Shown piece after piece: positions 60,861 to 64,000 of a DNA stretch of 64,000 nucleotides. The first letter of the stretch is position 1; every line of letters begins with the position of its first letter. The notes under the pieces were generated by a model. That model worked only from the letters and a program-made list of their open reading frames with translations, had not been told where the DNA came from and did not search any database. Where the stretch lies: NCBI GenBank assembly GCA_963978545.1, contig OZ021721.1:35761348-35825347 (forward strand), given 5' to 3'. The stretch comes from Linyphia triangularis. Lineage: Eukaryota; Arthropoda; Arachnida; Araneae; Linyphiidae. The position numbers and the translations under genes were made by a program.

Positions 60861-63294
60861 CTTTTGGAGTTCTGTTTACTTGTTTTACATTTGTATCTTA
60901 CGCAAGCGTTATCGAAATGAAGTGAGAATGGGAAAGCTATTGTGATGCGTGTGAATGGTAAAAAAAATAAAAAAATATTCTTTTGTTATAAGCATCCGTT
61001 TAACCGCAGATGTTTGTGAATTTTGTACCTTGGTCCAAGAAGGGGCAATTTGCCAATTTCCTAAAACAAAACGCTTTATTATTTTTACCATCTCTTAAAA
61101 GTGAGCAGTTTTAATAACTGGATTTATTCTACTTTATAACTTTGTTTTGAAGTAAGTCGTGAACAAAATTTATTTATTTTTTTATTCGTCCTTCTTTGAT
61201 CGAAGTATAGAACTATTGAAGATTTTTCACAAATCATTTTCTTGATATTTTCAACAAAATTATTTTTTATATTATTATTTGATTTTGAAGAGCAAAAACA
61301 AATGTACAGGGAATGTACCTTTATGAAAGACGCATTATCCAAAACAGATGGTTTTATTTTTTTATCATCTGTCAGCAAACACAATGACATTTATAAAACA
61401 AGACAAGGCCAGTTTATTAAAGATGTTATTATTTTTATGTAAGTAGTAGAATATACAATAAAAGCTATTCATCCAGACATTCTTTCTTCGGTAAAGTACA
61501 CAATAACTTTGCCAATCAAAGAGCACGTCATATAATTTTTGTTGTTTTGTTATTTTGTTATAAATGAGGGATCTAATTCAAATAGACCGTAATATGTAAT
61601 AATTTTATACGTACACACACCAACAATACAAAAATAACATATGCAAGATACAAAATCAACATACGCTTAGAATTTCTCTTTTGTAATTCTTGTGTGCAAA
61701 TCGCTTTAAGAATTGTACATATATAATAAGAACATGTTAATTTATTCCATTACACCATTTATTTTAAAACAGTGAAATTTTGAAAGTGTGATAGGTTAGT
61801 TCTGTAAATTTACTATTTTATAGTAACTGTTTGACAAAACTAAAACAATTCACGTCACAAAAGGGCATTTCTTTTACCAAAAATACAGAATTTTATTGAA
61901 CACTTCAAAATGATGAGTCTGTAAGAAAACGATATTTTGCTACCTTTTTATAGCTTGTGAATATGACTCATATAATTAATTTTCCATCAATATTATTTCA
62001 AAACAATGAAATTTTGAAAGCAATATAGGTGTTTAATTTTCTTTAGTATTGAATAGTTTGTTGTAAGCAAACTAAAAAATTAAATTGTTAAGAAAGTTTA
62101 AATAAATTTTGTGTTGTCCGAAAGAGTTAAATGCTGCTATTTTAATAATAAACTATTACTTGAGTTGCAAATAGGAAACATTTACAAGTTGAAGAATATT
62201 TATTATATGCAGGGTGGATATAATTAAAGTTTCCCTGTTTAGACCTGCATAGAGTCCGTTCTGATGAACGGATTTTGGGGAAACTTGGTGAGTACGTTAT
62301 ATGGACCACGGGGAAAAGAAATCTGCAATAAAAATGTGTAGATCAAATTTAGACAACATCTGAATTTTCCCTTTTAACTATTCAGATTTTGTTTGGTTTT
62401 TAGGTATAAACTAATCTTCATTTAAATGAACTAGTATTTGTTTCTCCGACAAGGCTATTTCATATACAAGTATTCATTATTTTTATTGCTACACATTTTT
62501 CATTTGTCAAAATTAATTTATATCATTAATAGAAAGGTAATCAATCGTACGTGCTCTTGAGAAAGTACTTATCTATTATTTTTTTAAATAAACGAATATG
62601 GATCAAATTATCTTTACATTTAAAAGAAATTTAACAAGAACAGGAACGTTTCTAATTCTTTCTTCCAATCAAAATATTAATTATTAGATCTAATGGTATT
62701 GTTTTACATTATGCCCCGTTTTCATAATGCTAAGTTCTCACTTCTTTGACCCTGGAAGTGTGAATGTCTGAATAAATATCTCTTCAATTTGTTCAGACTT
62801 AAGGGTGACAGAAAACATTCTTACTGCATTTAATGTGAAAATGCTGATCTGTACTTCGAGATAGTATTAGTATATGTCAAAAAAGTTCATTGTAATCTAT
62901 TAAACCGTTGCTTAATAAAGATCAATAAACTCTCACAGTTTTAATTTATGAAAGCAATGCCGCAAATTATAACATTGTTAGTTGAAACTAATGTTTCAAA
63001 AAATAAAAAACAAAGTTTAAAAGAGACAATGAGAAAAAATCAAAATCATATCAAAAGTCAACCGCTCGAATGTGATGACATTTTAGTGATTTTGAAATGT
63101 CCATGCTTGAATAATTGCCTATCCATTGAAATCACACCACTCTTGTGTCTGAGAATACACTTTAGTTAGCATGCTATTGAAGGTTATCTTACTATGAGTT
63201 ACAGAAAAGGCAAATATTATTTATCAAAAAAGTAATAGAACTTTTGTTTTCTCAATATGTTCCAAATAATTTCTGCATGGTTGATCTTTTACAA
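60861..63294. other. No supported gene; one dispersed-repeat copy
   Basis: A copy of the cagggtg family starts at 62212 (gcagggtggatataattaaa) and runs to about 62320. Open frames at 61124-61390 (minus) and 62948-63169 have no recognisable domain. Confidence 0.4.
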
Positions 63295-63690
63295 GGTATC
63301 CCAAAAAGGACTGACACATTTGAAAAATTATTTTAAAAAAGAAGCGGAATACAATAGAAAAGTACCTTTTGCTATATTCTACTTGGAAAACTGAAGAACT
63401 TTATCCCATCAATTTTCAAATCACCAACAGATAACTCTGTTGATTTCAAATAAAAGAGGTCTGAACATTTTGCACAAACTACAGAAGGATGTTTTCAAAA
63501 TAAGCACCATTTCCAGCAACAATGTGGTGCAATTGAAACATCTTTTGTCGTTTTTATAACAAGCCCAGACTTTTTTTTTTTTTAATTTTTTACTTAACAG
63601 CACCATCTGTTCAGCGTTCATTCTTTCAAACCTTGATTTCACAAAAAATGGGAATCCTAATGAAATATGTGAATTGATAGCTGTGCATTA
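63295..63690 (-). pseudogene. Internally deleted mariner-type transposon
   Basis: The left end reads ggtatcccaaaaaggactga, typical of termini of this group. On the minus strand an ATG at 63642 opens SRFERMNAEQMVLL, the usual transposase N-terminus. After a short degenerate stretch a different frame gives IVAGNGAYFENILL and a stop at 63481-63479, the usual C-terminal GGHFENIL-type ending. The catalytic core is missing. The second terminal repeat was not identified. Confidence 0.6.
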
Positions 63691-64000
63691 AGTTTTTGTT
63701 CAAAAAATATTTAAAATATGACTTCCTGTTTTTTTGTGATTGTAATAGTTCTTTCCCCTAATTTTTAATTTCAAAAGTTAGGGAATGTACAAGTACCCAG
63801 GCGACATTTCGTAATTTTGTTTGGTATTGCAACTTCTTCAGTCCTTATCAACAATACTTATTTTGCAAACAAAGTAAAGCTTTAAAATTTTATTTTCAGA
63901 CACTTTTGGCATTAATTATATCCATTTATCGCCTATACAAGTACAATCTATATTTTTATTCTTAATAGTACTGAGGGTAAATGCCAAAAAGATTAAATAT

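Noticed and set aside
62255..62310. Hammerhead ribozyme (ctgatga followed by gaaac)
   Set aside because: The bases between the two motifs cannot form stem II, and ccgtt-ctgatg-aacgg is a simple hairpin instead.

Overview
This is AT-rich, intron- and repeat-dominated eukaryotic nuclear DNA. The dispersed tRNA-derived SINEs, long (AT)n and (TAA)n microsatellites, Tc1/mariner remnants, hAT and Helitron-like elements and foldback MITEs suit a large arthropod genome. An arachnid (spider) is my best guess, but that is inference. There are no bacterial operons, no CRISPR array, no rRNA, and no tRNA gene that is not part of a SINE. No complete protein-coding gene can be read with confidence. Most apparent open frames are shadows of simple repeats or mobile elements.

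Layout. 1-5.2 kb: SINEs, a 646-bp TA-flanked MITE and a (TAA)n microsatellite. 5.4-14.5 kb: a decayed Tc1 transposase; a possible 5.15-kb TIR-bounded segment (6764-11914) with a promoter-like left end, nested SINEs and a striking 150-bp hairpin; and a full-length but dead Tc1 element (12515-14016). 14.5-24.4 kb: mostly featureless AT-rich DNA with one foldback element (18382-19114). 24.5-29.0 kb: a tandem triplication of a noncoding ~1.75-1.79 kb unit. 29-36.9 kb: minisatellites, a large inverted-repeat element (33704-34495), a hAT-type MITE nested inside another hAT-like element, and fragments of a further TIR family. 36.9-43 kb: the best candidates for host exons (a two-exon cysteine-rich, Kazal-like terminus at 37353-37809 and a discoidin-like exon at 42221-42374), a Helitron 3' end, and two copies of a Helitron-like family. 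45-52.4 kb: a long (AT)n tract, more SINEs, a minisatellite, a third full-length copy of the Helitron-like family, and a minus-strand exon candidate. 54-64 kb: a complete hAT-like element with a perfect 8-bp target duplication, a 1-kb TIR element, a small promoter-like island with E2F-type motifs, and an internally deleted mariner-type transposon.

The window reads as intergenic or long-intron sequence built by repeated nested insertion. Several insertions can be proved from within the window, because related copies supply empty sites or intact target-site duplications. The few host exons are inferred from splice signals plus open frames. They cannot be assembled into genes here.
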